Positions 1 to 11,888 of a stretch of 64,000 nt of DNA are shown in pieces. The DNA is taken from positions 862,501-926,500 of the forward strand of contig JAFEUB010000896.1 of NCBI GenBank assembly GCA_024529925.1, given 5' to 3'. This stretch comes from Ophthalmolycus amberensis (taxonomy: Eukaryota; Chordata; Actinopteri; Perciformes; Zoarcidae). Made by a program: the position numbers and the translations under genes. The notes below the pieces were generated by a model. It was given only the letters and a program-made list of their open reading frames with translations. It had not been told where the DNA came from and did not search any database. The stretch's first letter is position 1; the number at the start of each line of letters is the position of its first letter.

Positions 1-18
1 ACACTACCTCAGATGATG

Positions 19-54
<36 letters not shown>

Positions 55-345
55 TGAGGGGGAGTGCAGCCCTTCTCTACCAAGCAGCAGGACAATAGCG
101 GATGTTATTAGGCTCGGTGTTTCTCTCGTTGCAGATATCTCACTTGCACAGCGGGCTGGTCCTGCTAGTTAGCGTTTCAGAGCCTGCGGCGTACAGCCTG
201 CAGGATGTACAATACATGCAGTCGTGTCCACTTCAGACCCCTGCTCTCTGAGTTTAGACGTGTTGAAAATGTTTTGGGATAAACTGAATTATTCATGTCC
301 TCAACACAGGCTGTTCTTCGTTGAGTCGTGGTGCCGGGCTGAACC

Positions 346-351
346 AATAAA
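346..351 (+). terminator. Possible poly(A) signal of a gene outside the window
   Basis: A canonical AATAAA lies here. The hexamer is common by chance in AT-rich DNA and no upstream coding sequence is seen, so this is only a candidate. Confidence 0.15.
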
Positions 352-1431
352 ACAACTTCACTGTTTACGTGTTTTCACTCACTCTTGATTGCAGCATAAA
401 CTGACAGATGTCGTCTTATCATCTGACAGAAGTTTGCTTTATTCTTGGATTAGTGTTATTAAAGAGAGTTTGGAGACAGAAGCAAGTGAAAAGAAGAGAT
501 TCAAACCTATGACAGCTCAACAACACACTGCTCTCTTTATCTGTGTCTGGAATAGAGCCTTCATTAAGTATTGCATATTATTGTTTAATCGGTTGAATAG
601 CAAGTCTGGGACGCTCAGTGGGTGTGTTGGCTCCCACTGTTCACAGGCTGAGTGAAATTCTGCTCGCTGTTTTATAGTTCCTGTCTGCTGTGGGATCTGA
701 CAGAGAGGAGGGCGGGAGCGCTGGGGGTACAGGTGGTGGTGGTTATGATGATGATGGGGTGAGGAAGGGGATGGGAGGGGAAACGAGAGGAATGGAGGAA
801 GGGTGAAGAGGATTATTCAGAGATCTATTTGAAGATGAATATCCTGCAGTCCGATTGAGGTGTGAGAGAAAACCTGTTTGATCAGATCAAAACTTAGTAC
901 TAACTCGCTTCATGCAACACTGACCAGACCTCACCTAATGCCGAGAAGTTAGTTCTCTTATAAGAATCCTCATTTACAGGTTTGATCTCTTTTTTTTAGA
1001 CCCAAGCCACAAGAGAGGGATTACGCTGCTGTCTGCTGGTCATGAGTGGAATGACAACCAGATTGTGCCGCTTTTGGTTTTTAAGGCCTGTCAAGTAATA
1101 CACATAATATAATATGAAACCTTTTGTTCAGAGGTCAGCTAGTGCACTTAAATGACAAAAACAGGTTTTTCTGTATGCACATCCACACTTACGTACAAAT
1201 CTCTCAGCTCATATACTGTATTTCTATGGTAAGTATGCACATAATTTGTGTTATTGAACCCATCACACTGCACATCCTGTCTGCATTCATTATGGCAGCG
1301 TCGTGTTATTGCAGTGCAGAGCTCAAAGTGCATTATTGAGCAAAAATAACAACTTTGAGAGGCAAAAGACCTCAACACAGAAAATGTTTTTACTGTAAAA
1401 AGAGGGGAATCAGTGTGATGACTAGCAGGAT

Positions 1432-1448
1432 GGGGGGGGGGGGGGGGG
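1432..1448 (+). repeat. Poly-G run (17)
   Basis: This is an uninterrupted run of 17 G. It is one of about a dozen G or C homopolymers of 13 or more in the window; true length is likely uncertain because such runs sequence poorly. Confidence 0.9.
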
Positions 1449-3624
1449 TAACAGCCCAAGAGCTCACTGTCAACCCACTTCTCCGAGGCCGAAGGCCCGC
1501 TGTTTCACAGGTTGCTTGCCTCCTCACAGTCAGTTGACAGCTTTACACGCTGCCAAAATCATGAACTAAGCTGGCAACACACACTTCAGCCTTCAGACCT
1601 CAGCATCCGGAGCAGAACCAGCCAGCATGCAGAGAACCCAAGAAGAGTGAGTGCCCCTTTAATGATTCGGGCACATCCAGACACACCTGCTGTCAATCAA
1701 ACCTCTGAACCACAAGCATTGGCTCGCAGCAAAACACAACCAACCAGAGTCGGTGTCAGTTAGTTCTCAGGTTGATACAGGTCTAGCTCGTTACAGGTTG
1801 AGCCCACACACGTTACATTTTCAAATTATTTCACACTAAAGGAACAGCTATGGAAAAAAAAGGTCTTCAAAGAATTGGTGACGGCAACTGGGAATGACTA
1901 TCATATATGTGTGGCCCTGTCTACATGATATGGGGTCAAGTTAAGCCAGTTTTGCTTGATGATGAAAGGTCCGAGGCACTCTTCTGGCAGTAGGTTAAAA
2001 AGCCTTTAGTCAGATGGCTATTTCATGGTGAACTTCTAAAAACATAGACAATGCTGGCGCATGGCAAATGCAACATATAACCACCAGGGGGCTCTACAGG
2101 TTGTCTGAAAGTAGGAACAAATTATGAGAACAAAATAAGAAACAGACAAGAAAAGAAGAAAGAAAAAGAAAAGTCTAAGAAAATATTATAACATTTACAG
2201 AAACAGCACCGGACCACATGCCTCAGAGCAGCTAAATAAGGACGGAAATCAATGTCTGTATTACGTCCTGGGTAAGCTGTGGCCTGGTGTATTAAAAGAG
2301 TTCCAGTCGATCACCTCCTCCTATGCTCTTTTTGATGGATTCTAGGCCTTCAACCATAAAGCTGTCTGGATTGGTGTTCGGTACTTTAGAAGTGCTTCGC
2401 CGTAGGCTAATGAGGTTTTCTGATTTCAATTTATGCTCAGAGAGACTTTAATTAACGTTTTTATGTCATACACTTCATGAGTCTTAAATTTGCTTACATG
2501 CCTTCATATTAGCACAATGGTTGCAAAAGCCACATTTGTAAGTACTCTTTTATTTTTAAAAGGCAATATCACAAATCACCTTTGCCTCAGAAATGTACAA
2601 TATGTACAACTTTCAAAGCCCTCGATCAGAACCTCTATTTGGACGAGGAACAAAAAATAAACTTGAATAGGGTCAAGATACAGCATGTTGCAGTGTTAAT
2701 ATTGCTGAAATCCTACAATCATGTCAAACAATCTGATGGCTCACAGGAGTCAGTGTAAAAGCAGACAGCAAGCACAGTTAGATTCACAGAGCTCGGTCAC
2801 TCTGCAGCAGAGCCCTCTGCCTTTCGGAGCCAGACGGACACAGAGCAGGTACAGAGAGGCATCCGCCTGCTGTCCGGCTGCTCCACATCACAGACTGAAG
2901 ATGACATCCTGGCAAACAATCATGTGAGTTGTGACCAACTAAAGAGTGATATTTCCCCTGTTATATTTGAGTATCTTTAATAAGACAAAGAACGAACAAA
3001 AAGTCAAAAAGAGAGGAACGTTTATTTAACATTTCTGCTTCCCTGTCAAGTTAACGTCTTGCAACCAGTTGGGGGTCCCAACTCCCAGTTTATGGTAGAG
3101 CACGCATAACCATCGAGTCAGTGCGATGCAAATAGAGCGAACCAATTTAGATTTGCATATCTTAAAAAAATAAAGTGTATTATGATAAATTCTTAGTCAT
3201 CAAAGGGATCAGTCGGTGATTTGTTTGTGTTACTGGCAACGGTTGCAATACTTGATGATTCTTTATGCAACAAGGAGATATCGTTGCGTAAGTGGGTGAT
3301 ATGAGTCAGTGATGCTGAGGCCGGTGACTAACTGCTGTAAGGCCGTGTCCTTTTGACAGAGAGGGGTCTCACACACACACACACGCACATTTACCCACGT
3401 ACATAACCCCCACATGCATTGCACACGTGCGTGTTTGAAAAGACTGAGGAACCAAAAAGAAGAAGGAAATGGAGAAAAGAAAACATTGTTCTTGAAACAT
3501 CCACAGTTCTCCCCTTTTGTTTTTCTTTTTTTCACTATATCAGCAATCTTGTTCTCTTCCTCACACTGATAATGAGTAACTGCTCAGTGTCAACCAGAGC
3601 TCCTCTCTGCTCACTGAGTGAAAG

Positions 3625-3628
<4 letters not shown>

Positions 3629-3664
<36 letters not shown>
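3629..3664 (+). repeat. (GT)n microsatellite
   Basis: Alternating GT dinucleotides run through this interval and continue into a degenerate GT-rich tail to about 3695. It is non-coding. Confidence 0.9.
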
Positions 3665-3667
<3 letters not shown>

Positions 3668-4049
3668 GAGGGTGCGTGTGAGTGTGCGTGTGTGCCAAAC
3701 TCTCAGCCAAAGAAAAGACGGGAGTGTAATCTTAAACAAACAATCTAATAATCTGAAGTGATTTGTGTTCGCTTCACGCTTAATCCTCTAAAATAATCCC
3801 TGTCGTGGATTGAGCGAGAAGAAAGAAAAAAACAAAGAAATGTTTTTTTGAGTTCATTGTGTGTGTTTGTGTTTCCTGGTAACCAGCAGAGAGCAGTGTG
3901 GAGTTGTGAAAACTGACACGAAAAGCTTTTTGTGGCGCGTCATCCAATAAAAGCAACAGCTCAATTTATGAGAAATGTTATTTGTATAATCTGGAACATT
4001 ATGCCGTCATTTACCATCTGTTTTAGTCCAGCTGTTGGGATTTGTTTTC

Positions 4050-4310
4050 AGCAGTGGAAAGTTCTAAACTACATTTAGTCTAGTACCAATACTTCTACTT
4101 TACTTGAGTATTTCCATTTTATACTACCATATACTTCTACCTATACCATCTTTCAGGAGCAGATGTACTTTTTACTCCACTACATTTATCTGACTGCTGT
4201 TGTAGCTTGTTTCCTATCAGATTAAGACTTTCTTTTACTTTTCATTAAACATTGCATCTTTTACTGTGAAAGGATCTGGATTCTTCTTCCACAGCAGTTA
4301 TTTTAATCTC
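4050..4310 (-). mobile_element. MITE-like dispersed repeat, copy 1
   Basis: The sequence carries phrases such as ACTCCACTACATTT and CAGATTAAGA that recur, diverged, at 14785-14960 and 63060-63270, and it ends in GGATCTGG...TTCTTCCAC. The reverse complement of that end resembles the start of the element at 5650. From memory this is a very common teleost non-autonomous DNA transposon with a CAGTGGTGGAAG-like terminus. Exact ends were not resolved. Confidence 0.5.
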
Positions 4311-4421
4311 ATGTATCAGCATAAGATCCTACTCAGTTAAATAGTATTTACAATTGTGTTTTTAGAGATGTTGTTTGTATTGACCCAGATTGAGGGGATC
4401 TTGAGTGTGTAGTGTGTATAA

Positions 4422-4424
<3 letters not shown>

Positions 4425-4453
<29 letters not shown>
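4425..4453 (+). repeat. (GT)n microsatellite
   Basis: This is a perfect dinucleotide tract in non-coding DNA. Confidence 0.85.
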
Positions 4454-4454
<1 letters not shown>

Positions 4455-5286
4455 GTCAGAGTTTAGACAGCTTTGGCTTCCCAGCTGTGTAAACTGGTAC
4501 TGACCACACTGGGACTGTCATCACACTGAGACAGAGACAGAGAAGAAAAGCAAGAAAAGGGTTTTCCTTGAACATTAATTTGACTGAACAATGAAAACAA
4601 GTTACACTGAAAACAAAATGTGTAGGTGCAGTGAATAGAAAATAATGGATTAATGCTCTGGCTGTTTCTGTCTCCAATCCCTCATATCAGCCACTGTTAA
4701 AACTTGCTTTGGCAACATGTCAGGCATCAATCCGGCGAAGACCACCAAACTGGGGCAAAGTGCAGTGACATAAAGTGATCGGGGGTCTTTTAGAAAAGGA
4801 GCTCTCAACAACAGAGAGAGGAAATGGAGGAAGGAGGGGGAGAGGAAGGAAGGCAGAGAGCGGAGGCCAGTTCACTGGAAGTCCATCCAGACAGCAAAAA
4901 GACGAGGAAGGTTGTTTACTCCCTCTTCCTGCATGCCATGCTCCCATTCATTCCCAGCCGTGAGCCAGGCACATAGTCACCGAGAGTCATGGTCAACTGA
5001 CCTCTTCACTCACTTCAGCTCTGGCCTGATTACACCGGCATTTTAATGTTTGATGTTTTTTTTTGTTTTTTTTAATCCACGGCATTCAACTATGAGTCAG
5101 TGCTAAATATAAACACACTTTAGGTGGAGTCTCATTGCATTTTTGTGCGGTATGGCTCCAAAGGAATTTAGTCTCGTTGAGTCAGTGTGAAGGTCCTGAG
5201 TCGCGGCCACAGCACGGATCGTGTCTCAGGAGAGGCTACTTGATTCCACAGCAGTGTTTTCTCTTTGGCACTGAGCCGACAGTGAT

Positions 5287-5313
5287 TGAAAGAGGACTCC
5301 ACTGGTGTGTTTG
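5287..5313 (+). repeat. 27-bp direct repeat, left copy
   Basis: This matches 5623-5649 base for base. The two copies bracket the 306-bp duplicated segment at 5319-5624, resembling a long target-site duplication or a tandem-duplication scar. Confidence 0.9.
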
Positions 5314-5318
5314 GTGTG

Positions 5319-5624
5319 TTCCAGCGTAAAGTACAGTAAGCGAGGCTCATATTGAAACCAAATCAAAAACATGCACAACTTTTTGCTGAACTCAAAGATC
5401 AATCAGCGATTTCTCAATATATTTCTTTTCGGTTCCTCTGTGTGACGTTGACTCACTCACATTTTATGCAATAACGCAAACTAGACGGTAACCTTTGGTG
5501 GCACAGACGGGAGGACAGCTGACCTCTTGTGCAAAGCAGTAATTCACCGTAACTACTGCTTACAGGACACACAATGAGTGTGTGTGTGTGTGTCAATGAG
5601 TGTGTGTGTGTGTGTGTGTGTGTG
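5319..5624 (+). repeat. 306-bp segmental direct repeat, copy A
   Basis: This block is identical to 8870-9175 by line-by-line reading, including the length of an internal GT tract. It contains no long reading frame and no recognisable tRNA-like or LINE-like sequence. It is flanked by 27-bp direct repeats (5287-5313 and 5623-5649), which copy B lacks, so copy A looks like the derived insertion. An assembly artefact is the main alternative. Confidence 0.9.
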
Positions 5625-5649
5625 AAAGAGGACTCCACTGGTGTGTTTG
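5623..5649 (+). repeat. 27-bp direct repeat, right copy
   Basis: This is identical to 5287-5313 and lies just after the inserted copy A of the 306-bp repeat. Confidence 0.9.
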
Positions 5650-5850
5650 CCAGCGGTGGAAGATGTGTTGGTGTAGTGGTGAAAGATTCTTTACCAAAGA
5701 ACCAGCAACACTATTCAAAAATACTCACTTGCAATTCAAAGTCTTGCATTTAAAATCCTTGATCATCAGTACAGAGGTATAAAAAAGTACTTAAAATATG
5801 ATAAAGTCTGCAGAAAGTGGACCCTGTGGCTCATTAGGCTCCTAACACTG
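5650..5850 (+). mobile_element. MITE-like dispersed repeat, copy 2
   Basis: It begins CAGCGGTGGAAG and contains motifs such as TCTTGCATTTAAAATC and AAAAAGTACTTAAA, typical of the teleost element whose opposite end is seen at 4050-4310. It is degraded and its right boundary is not clear. Confidence 0.45.
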
Positions 5851-6326
5851 ATGCAACAGTGTGTAAACAGACTTTTACTGTTAAAGCTGGTTGAGATGGA
5901 GTTCATTTTAGATGAATCAGAAGATTGTTAGTTAAGTAGGAAGAAAACAATTAAATCAAAATCCTGCCACAAATTAGTATTCATTTCCCTCACTTTTGAT
6001 TCTTTTGTGAAATGTTGTATTTGATCGATTTAGGCCGGGATTAGTTGTTCAAATAAAACCATCTGAGAAGTTTAGAGAGGAATTGTCTCTTTGGTGGAAC
6101 GGCTTAATAGACATGCAAACATCATATGAGGCCCCAACTAGACACTGTGAGGGGCCACATGCCACCAAGGTTGAGAGTTACTGGTTTAATCTTGAACAAT
6201 TTGTTGCATCTTATAACCTTATATGATTTTTGTGGAAAATCTTAATCTGTAAAGTGAAGTATAGTAGAGGTATATTGGAAAAATGGAAAATACTCAAAGT
6301 ACAATACATCACAATTAAGTGCATTA

Positions 6327-6327
<1 letters not shown>

Positions 6328-6401
<74 letters not shown>
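6328..6401 (+). repeat. Long (GT)n microsatellite
   Basis: About 37 uninterrupted GT units make this the longest pure dinucleotide tract in the window. It is non-coding and probably highly polymorphic. Confidence 0.95.
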
Positions 6402-6403
<2 letters not shown>

Positions 6404-6719
6404 TTGGTCCACGGTCCCTCTGCTATGAAGCAACTTTTCCGGATGTTTCTCGTGACATAATGTTTTTACAATGGCTGTTTATTTACCTGAGGAAACAGGA
6501 TGCAACATCTGACTTCACACTGCTGCCTCTGACTAAAGGAGGCAACTTTCTTCAAACTTTGTTCAATATTAACAGCTGAACCTACATTTACAATGTGTGT
6601 GTGTGTGTGTGTGCGTGTCGGAGCCCTGCTTGGTCCCAGATAATCCGCTCCTCAGCAACTGCAGTGTTTTACACATGACTGGTTCTTATTCTTACCCTGA
6701 ACTCGAACACACACACCTC

Positions 6720-6745
6720 TACACACACACACACACACACACACA
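6720..6745 (+). repeat. (CA)n microsatellite
   Basis: This is a pure CA tract, about 120 bp after a short GT tract at 6595-6613, so the pair could fold back on itself. Confidence 0.85.
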
Positions 6746-7692
6746 TGCTCTCCATAATTGTTACACATTTATTATGGTTTGCCCTTTGCTCTGCTGCTGT
6801 CACAAATGTCACCAAGCTGAGAGCTGAGTCGGTAACTTTATGAAGCCATCCGCACATTTAAACACCTGGACTTGTTAAGTTTAATGCAACACAAAAACGA
6901 AAACAACATGTGTGTCACGTTTCACAAACACGGGACTGACTGAACTACTTCTAGTGACATGTTTAAACAGAAGGAAGCAATTTGAATTGGCTTGAGGGAC
7001 AAAATGTAGCAAAATCAAGCAAAGTGAATGTCTCAAAAACAATAAGAATAAGAGTTGAAATGTGTTTGAAGATTCAATGAATGCAGTTTGAGACCAACAT
7101 GAGGCCCAAAGTCCATCCATCACGGAAAATATCTGCTATTGTGAGTAATTCTTAGAGCCTCTTCCATAACATCCTCCTCTCTATCGCAGCTTTCCTGTCT
7201 TTCTTTTCCTTTCTTCACATTCTTCCACAGTCAAACTCTCTTTAGTCAGTGGGTCGTTTTTTAAGAGGGGGGGGCTGGGCCACTAAGTTATAACTCCTCC
7301 CCTTCTGGCAGGGATGAATGTAGGGGGTGAGGGAAGGAGAAAGAGAGAGAGAGACAATAGACTTTAATCACTCATGTGGTTGCGAGCTGTTGGCAAGTAG
7401 AGTTCCACGCGCGAAGACGGAGGAAGAAAAACAAAAAAAACAGAAGCGGGGAAGATAGAAACTTTCCATAGTGGGAGAGAAACAGGAAGGGAGAAGACTG
7501 AGGTGTAGAAGCTGAGAGGAGAGTTATCATTGGTGACACCTCTGAGCTGAAGACAAGTCCAGTCTACAACCAGACTGAGAGGAGAGGAGGTGATCAAGAC
7601 CTAAAGGAGCCCAGGTTATCCTGAATCTAGACCCAGGTTTCTACTGGTTCTACTGAAGAAGTCTCCATCCACGCTGCCGTCCCGACTGCAGT

Positions 7693-7725
7693 ATGTCCTG
7701 CCATCCCTATCACCCCTGCCGCTGA
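7693..7725 (+). other. Short upstream ORF before candidate rgl1 exon 1a
   Basis: An ATG opens a 10-codon frame that stops at TGA eight bases before the ATG at 7733. If exon 1a is transcribed, this uORF could dampen translation of the long isoform. This is sequence-based inference only. Confidence 0.3.
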
Positions 7726-7732
7726 TCCAGGC

Positions 7733-7891
7733 ATGATCTCCCACTACCCTCTGACCACACTGCTGCCCTGGCCTGCGGGTCCCAACCACCACTACGCAGA
7801 CCTGGACTGCAGCTTACTGCTGGAGGGGGAGGGAGGTGTCTCCCTGCAGAGGTACCAGCCTCGCTCCCCGGAGAGCAGACCCCGCCACTGG
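7733..7891 (+). CDS. rgl1: Candidate alternative first coding exon of rgl1 (long N-terminus)
   Basis: An open frame of exactly 53 codons starts at an ATG and ends in TGG followed by a strong donor, GTGAGTG. It ends in phase 0, the phase of the rgl1 exon 2 acceptor at 20320, so splicing would join it in frame to the conserved SSVQDWGEE segment. The encoded peptide starts MISHYPLTTL and is rich in Pro, Leu and Arg. The GC-rich coding-like composition contrasts with the flanks. RalGDS-family genes are known to use alternative first exons; I do not recognise this peptide, so transcript support would decide. Confidence 0.45.
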
Positions 7892-7911
7892 GTGAGTGCA
7901 CGGCAGAATAA

Positions 7912-8352
7912 TTAAGATAAGATAAGATAAGATAAGATAATCCTTTATTAGTCCCTCAGTGGGGAAATTACAGGATTACAGCAGCATTGCTCACAAGTAA
8001 TAAAATAAAAGATAAAAATCAAGTAATATAATAAACTAAACAGTAAACAGTAGAACAGTAATAAAATAAGACAGTAAAGAAGAGTATTAGATATACTAAA
8101 TATGCCAGTATATACAGAATCTACAGAATATACAGAATATACAGGCGGATCAGGTAAATACTTAAAACGTATTGGATATTGCACGGATTAGATAAGATAT
8201 TGCACCAGGTGAATGAAATAAAGTGTTCAGAGTGTGCAAAGTGTTCGTGTTCAAGTGTTCAAGTGTTAGTGGTCCACCGAGAGCAGTTTGTTGTGCAGCC
8301 TGACGGCAGCGGGGAGAAAGGACTTGCGGTACCTCTCCCTCAGACACCGGGG
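7912..8352 (-). mobile_element. 5'-truncated non-LTR retrotransposon (LINE) 3' end
   Basis: On the minus strand 8352-8265 encodes a peptide containing RERYRKSFLPAAVRLHN, typical of the last residues of fish LINE reverse-transcriptase ORFs (L2/CR1/Rex-like clades). It is followed by an untranslated tail and ends in about five GATAA units (read as TTATC on the element strand) at 7915-7940. The 5' part is missing, as usual for target-primed insertions. It lies about 20 bp after the donor of candidate rgl1 exon 1a. Confidence 0.8.
7915..7940 (+). repeat. (GATAA)n microsatellite tail
   Basis: Five tandem GATAA units form the 3' tail of the minus-strand LINE fragment. Confidence 0.9.
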
Positions 8353-8869
8353 GTCTTGTCTTGTTTGAAATTCTTCTTTCTTTTGTATCTGGGAAGCACA
8401 AGTACTTTCAGTCTTGTCTTAAAAAAAAAGTCTGCCAGATGTTGGCCTCCGCTTGCGTGACCTTCCTGGGCCTTCTGTTTGTTTGGAGCGCGTGAGGTGT
8501 TGTTTGGTGTCAGCGGGTTGGTCAGTTTTCATAGAGTCAAGGATGGGAATGTGTGTGTGGAGCAAACAATTCACTGAGAAAAAGAAGCTTGGAGTTGATA
8601 ACAGATAAAGATGTGCAGCGAGGAGCGGAGAGATCGGCAGTGTTTGTGACTCCTCCGAGGTCTGTTCGTTGGATGTCTGTGGTGATTGTGAGAAGCAAGG
8701 GGGGAGTGATGGGAAAGGAATATTATGGAGAGTGTTCGTGCACGTTCTAACGTGGGCGTGAGAGAGACAAAGGTGTTTGACAACAAATCCCAGCAAATCT
8801 GCAGCTGTTCCGGTGGTCCCATGGAGGGCTGACCCGGTAGTGACCCATCCTGCAACCAGTGGTCTACAC

Positions 8870-9150
8870 TTCCAGCGTAAAGTACAGTAAGCGAGGCTCA
8901 TATTGAAACCAAATCAAAAACATGCACAACTTTTTGCTGAACTCAAAGATCAATCAGCGATTTCTCAATATATTTCTTTTCGGTTCCTCTGTGTGACGTT
9001 GACTCACTCACATTTTATGCAATAACGCAAACTAGACGGTAACCTTTGGTGGCACAGACGGGAGGACAGCTGACCTCTTGTGCAAAGCAGTAATTCACCG
9101 TAACTACTGCTTACAGGACACACAATGAGTGTGTGTGTGTGTGTCAATGA

Positions 9151-9175
<25 letters not shown>
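8870..9175 (+). repeat. 306-bp segmental direct repeat, copy B
   Basis: This is identical to 5319-5624, 3551 bp away in the same orientation. It lacks the 27-bp flanking duplication seen around copy A and so may be the source copy. Confidence 0.9.
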
Positions 9176-9181
<6 letters not shown>

Positions 9182-10905
9182 GCTGACTGATCACAAAGTT
9201 CACAGAAGACGCATTACTCACTTTACTTCAGAACCCGAACCCCCGTAATGACTTTAATATGCGTCAGCCAACAGCCGAGAACGAGAGAACCGTGGCTTGC
9301 ATTACTCTTCATGTCAGCGTACACGCGTTCATGTTTATTTACCTCTTTTAAGTTTGTCCGTGAGGCCGCAGATTCCTCATAACAGTGTGATTACCAGAAA
9401 ATGACCTGCAGCGACAGCTTACTCCAGCTTACTTGTAGCTAATTGTTTTCACGTGCGCACGTGTGGTATTGAGGATAAAGTGGGAATATCTTCGGCGTTT
9501 ACTTTTGGCATGTTGACGGTTAGTGAGTAGGGAGGCTGAGGTCTGAAAACCAGTCTGCTGAAGTGTTCTTGAGCAAGACACTGAACCCGCACCTGCTCAT
9601 GGGCGGATTAATCAAAGGGCCCCTGGATACAGACAGGCAGAAAGGCCACCTCCCCCAAATAGGAGCAAGGCGTAGTTGTTTAGCCCCTTTTTCTTGTTGT
9701 GGTAACGTGTGTGATAACTGTGGTCTTATTTGTGTCTCTCTGTAGTTGTTTAGTGTCTCTTCGTGGTAGATCTGCCCCTTGTCATGGTCGTGCTGCATGT
9801 ATGTATGTTTTGAGACGAAGCGTCTGGAGACCCTCCTCCTCTCTGCCATATCTGACATCCTGGTTGACGTGTCCTCCCGTCTCACAGCACTGTTTCCTCC
9901 AATTGTTTTCCGAGGGGTAAGGAGACTGGAGGTTAGCTTGCAGAAGCCGGCACTCTCTGGATGCTGCAGCCAGAGTGAGGCTCAGCTTCCACGCATCGCT
10001 CTACGTGTCAGAAACTTATCCTTGTGTCTGTTTTTGCCCACACAGCTTTGGCAAAAAAGGCAGGAAGGCAATAAGGGTGATTATACAGAGGAGTAAATAC
10101 CTATACATTTTGAACCATCAGTGGGTAATCATAGAACTTCAAGCCTCACAAGTAGATTCTTTCTTGTGATAAAAAAGCAATAATTGCACGACTTCTCCAC
10201 GTGTCATCAGTCCAACAGCTGGCTGCCGCTGGCTCGGAGGAGACTTTGCCTTTGCTGCAGTCAGGTGTCTCTTTGTCTCCTGTCAGTGAGCATTTTGTCT
10301 ACCTCCATGAGGTTATGAAACCATGCCAGTCATAAAGCGAGCAATTGGACTGATTGCCTCCCTGTAATCACCCTGCTGTGCGGTTAAAGGCTGTCAGGTC
10401 CACAGTTCAGGTCAGAGACGAGGGAGGAGTGCTGAGGTGTTCATCAGCAGTCCACTAAGGACAATGAGACTCCCACGTCTACACACGCGATTGTTCACCC
10501 CAGCGGGGGGGAATATCCCGGAAGATGGAGCAAATTAAATTAACGTTAATAAATCACAAAGAATAAACAATGCATCTTACTCAGGATGGTGTCACAAGTG
10601 CGAATAACAAAGGACTTGACCGGGTTTGACCCCGGTTGCACAGAAGTGAGAGTGTTGACGAGTGGGTTTATCAGAGTACATTTTACTGCTCCAAGTCTGT
10701 TCTTTTATACTCTTCAGTGATAAGGCGATGTAATGAAGCCGCAGGCCGATCAATCAAAACTCCAGTAGAGGGAATATTAGCCGCCACCTCGCACCCGTTT
10801 GGCTCATAATAACCAGCAGGGTATACTTCAATAACATCAGCGGATCATTTGCTGGGAAAGCAGAAGTGATTTTATAAAGAGAAAACAGGGACAAAGGAAG
10901 GAGGA

Positions 10906-10924
10906 GGGGGGGGGGGGGGGGGGG
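10906..10924 (+). repeat. Poly-G run (19)
   Basis: This is an uninterrupted G run at the end of a purine-rich stretch. Confidence 0.9.
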
Positions 10925-11854
10925 ACAGAGAATTTCGATGATGGCGTGTTTTCCATTGAACAAAAAGTGAGAAAGCTGAGTTCACACTCCTCCTTCCTCT
11001 TTCTTGTCTTTTTGAACAGAGAAGTGCACGTTTCATGCGGATGCTCAGTGACGTCTCAGTGTTTCCGAAAGTTTTGATCCGTGCGTGTCATGTGTTTCGG
11101 CGATTGCACAGTGATTCACTCATCCGGCTAAGACTGGTTCTGCTTCGTTGACCTGTAAATCCATATAGAACTGTGTGGGTTTCAGTTCTTAAATGTTTGT
11201 GAAATATCTGCATTTTACACGTGTGTGTGTGGGAGAGCACCATTCAGGGGACGTGGAGAGGACTGGGTTTATTGATTAACCCAGTCAGCAATACAAGACA
11301 CAAGTGGAGGGACAATAATGCTCCTCAGTCCTTTCTTTTTGTCTCGATTTTCTTTCCAAAATCCAGGTCTCCGTCCCCCGTTTATTCAACCCACCACCTA
11401 AAGATGGTGTTTACACACTCGGCTGACCCTCAGTGTGTCAAGTTGTCTAGTGCCGGCAGCTCTCTAGTCTATAGGGTCATATTGTGATCTTGGGCCTAAT
11501 TAGGTCACATAATAGAACGGGTGTGAAAAGTCAATTCGGCGGGCATTGTCCCTGTCACCCGAGCGCCCATCTCAGCGCGACAACACCACAGGAGCAGCTC
11601 GCTGAACTGGGGCAGAAAGCCATCGCGCCATACGGAGATGGGTGTGTGTTTTGTGACGATCTGTGTGTGTGTGTGTGTGTGTGTGTGTTTTAGGGGTGGG
11701 TTGGTAGGAGGCAGAGGGCATCGTCTTGGCTTGGGTTTGTTTTTATGGTTTGCAGCTCTGTGACACACTTCTCCTTTTCCCGCTCAGGCTGAGCTTTCAG
11801 CATTAGCCAGGACGCATGACTGGGATCAAGCTGGCATTGTGATGTGTGTATTAG

Positions 11855-11888
<34 letters not shown>

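Larger units (their letters stand above)
1..5286. other. Non-coding stretch with microsatellites and one MITE-like repeat
   Basis: I see no reading frame with coding character or splice-bounded homology here. The stretch contains CT/CA repeats near 20-55, a G run at 1432-1448, GT tracts at about 3629-3664 and 4425-4453, and a MITE-like repeat at about 4050-4310. An AATAAA at 346-351 could be the polyadenylation signal of a plus-strand gene to the left of the window, but no coding sequence is visible to confirm that. Confidence 0.5.

Noticed and set aside
6230..6579. Open frames of Cys-Val or Thr-His repeats
   Set aside because: They read through a GT microsatellite and have no flanking coding sequence.
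8419..8901. 160-codon minus-strand frame
   Set aside because: It runs across unrelated sequence into the 306-bp duplicated block with no domain and low-complexity Ser/Thr/Pro content.
9779..10096. 105-codon plus-strand frame with LETLLLSAISDILVDVSS
   Set aside because: It looked protein-like at first, but I recognise no family, it has no matching splice context, and it overlaps repeat-derived sequence upstream.
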